Shown piece after piece: positions 43,438 through 43,520 of a DNA stretch of 43,520 bases. The stretch comes from Sphingomonas populi (GTDB lineage: Bacteria; Pseudomonadota; Alphaproteobacteria; Sphingomonadales; Sphingomonadaceae), in assembly GCF_004208535.1 (NCBI RefSeq), contig NZ_SGIS01000039.1:1-43520 (forward strand). The letters run 5' to 3'. The position numbers and the translations under genes were made by a program. The notes under the pieces were generated by a model. That model did no database searches. It was given only the letters and a program-made list of their open reading frames with translations, and had not been told where the DNA came from. Positions within the stretch are counted from its first letter, which is position 1; each line of letters opens with the position of its first letter.

Positions 43438-43520
43438 TCAAGATCGGCCTCACGCGTCAGCACCGACAACATCGCGTCGAGAACGCCCATCTCGATCCAG
43501 CGATAATAGCGCCGTTTTAC
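43326..43520 (-). CDS. IS5-family transposase, upstream frame (OrfA), partial
   Basis: The frame enters from the right edge reading RRYYRWIEMGVLDAMLSVL, then LEWLMIDSTIVRAHQHAAGA, which carries the first catalytic Asp. It runs through the A/G-rich slippery stretch and stops at 43326. Its N-terminus is outside the window. Confidence 0.85.
   Translation of the reverse strand, partial: VKRRYYRWIEMGVLDAMLSVLTREADLEWLMIDSTIVRAHQHAAGARKEKGGRMPRAWAGLAAD
43365..43375 (-). promoter_or_regulatory. Slippery sequence for transposase frameshift
   Basis: On the minus strand the run is AAAAAGGGGGG. OrfA (KEKGG) and OrfB (ADAQGLGRSRGGLSTK) are joined correctly if the ribosome moves back one base here. Such A/G runs are typical frameshift sites of this IS5 subgroup. 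Confidence 0.7.

Larger units (their letters stand above)
42924..43520 (-). mobile_element. IS5-family insertion sequence (IS427-like), cut by window end
   Basis: Two overlapping transposase frames, a slippery A5-G6 run between them and a short non-coding end characterise this IS5-group element. The terminal sequence near 42924 (GGGCGTGGTGACG, preceded by CTA) is the likely end, placed by inference because the opposite terminus lies beyond position 43520. Confidence 0.7.

Overview
The window is high-GC DNA from an alphaproteobacterium, most likely a sphingomonad (Sphingomonas or a close relative). The clues are the HdaA-Ppk-Ppx operon, the purM/purN pair divergent from an exported DUF2066-like gene, a P4-type integrase island at a tRNA, SPOR-domain proteins, a DUF2336-like histidine kinase and a DUF6771-like small protein. 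All of this rests on recognising families by eye; no database search was made.

Layout. (1) 1-8207 is the integrase-proximal end of a genomic island inserted at the 3' end of a tRNA-Ile2(CAU) gene (8208-8283). It carries a TonB-dependent siderophore receptor with a Fur-like palindrome upstream, a frameshifted PepSY gene, an intact hipBA toxin-antitoxin pair, a decayed transglutaminase-like gene, an AlpA-type regulator and an intact tyrosine integrase. The island continues off the left edge. (2) 8333-12473 holds a WalW-like polysaccharide deacetylase, an unusual histidine kinase, an Lrp/AsnC regulator with clear promoter and palindromic elements, and a vapBC pair. (3) 12486-20743 is core genome. 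On the minus strand, DUF2066-like, hdaA, ppk and ppx are tightly overlapped. On the plus strand, purM, purN, a YjbR-like gene and a membrane-anchored hypothetical gene are similarly packed. (4) 20767-24522 is a cell-envelope/division-flavoured block: SPOR protein, ParA-like ATPase and Sel1/SPOR protein. Inverted copies of a ~130-150 bp palindromic repeat lie at both ends, each between convergent genes. (5) 24537-30247 has a PiT phosphate transporter with a candidate Pho box, a PcrA/UvrD helicase, a lower-GC VapBC45-like module and an orphan antitoxin. (6) 30472-42017 is mostly housekeeping: PAP2 phosphatase, cupin/MFS/cytochrome c operon, orphan prepilin peptidase operon, GNAT and SH3 proteins, hydroxyacid dehydrogenase, TRIC channel, GGDEF/EAL protein, MoaA and NAD kinase. 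(7) 42074-43520 has a tRNA-Asn followed by a serine-recombinase C-terminal relic, then an IS5-family element with a slippery frameshift site, cut by the window end.

How the genes connect. Phosphate transport (PiT) and polyphosphate turnover (Ppk/Ppx) are both present, the latter in one operon with the replication regulator HdaA. Four toxin-antitoxin loci or relics occur (hipBA, vapBC, VapBC45-like, orphan VapB), and mobile DNA touches both tRNA genes. I saw no CRISPR array, phage structural cluster or obvious new defence system. The least ordinary items are the histidine kinase with an apparently degenerate ATPase domain, the SPOR-ParA-SPOR block framed by inverted repeats, the orphan prepilin peptidase operon and the decaying tRNA-Ile2 island.
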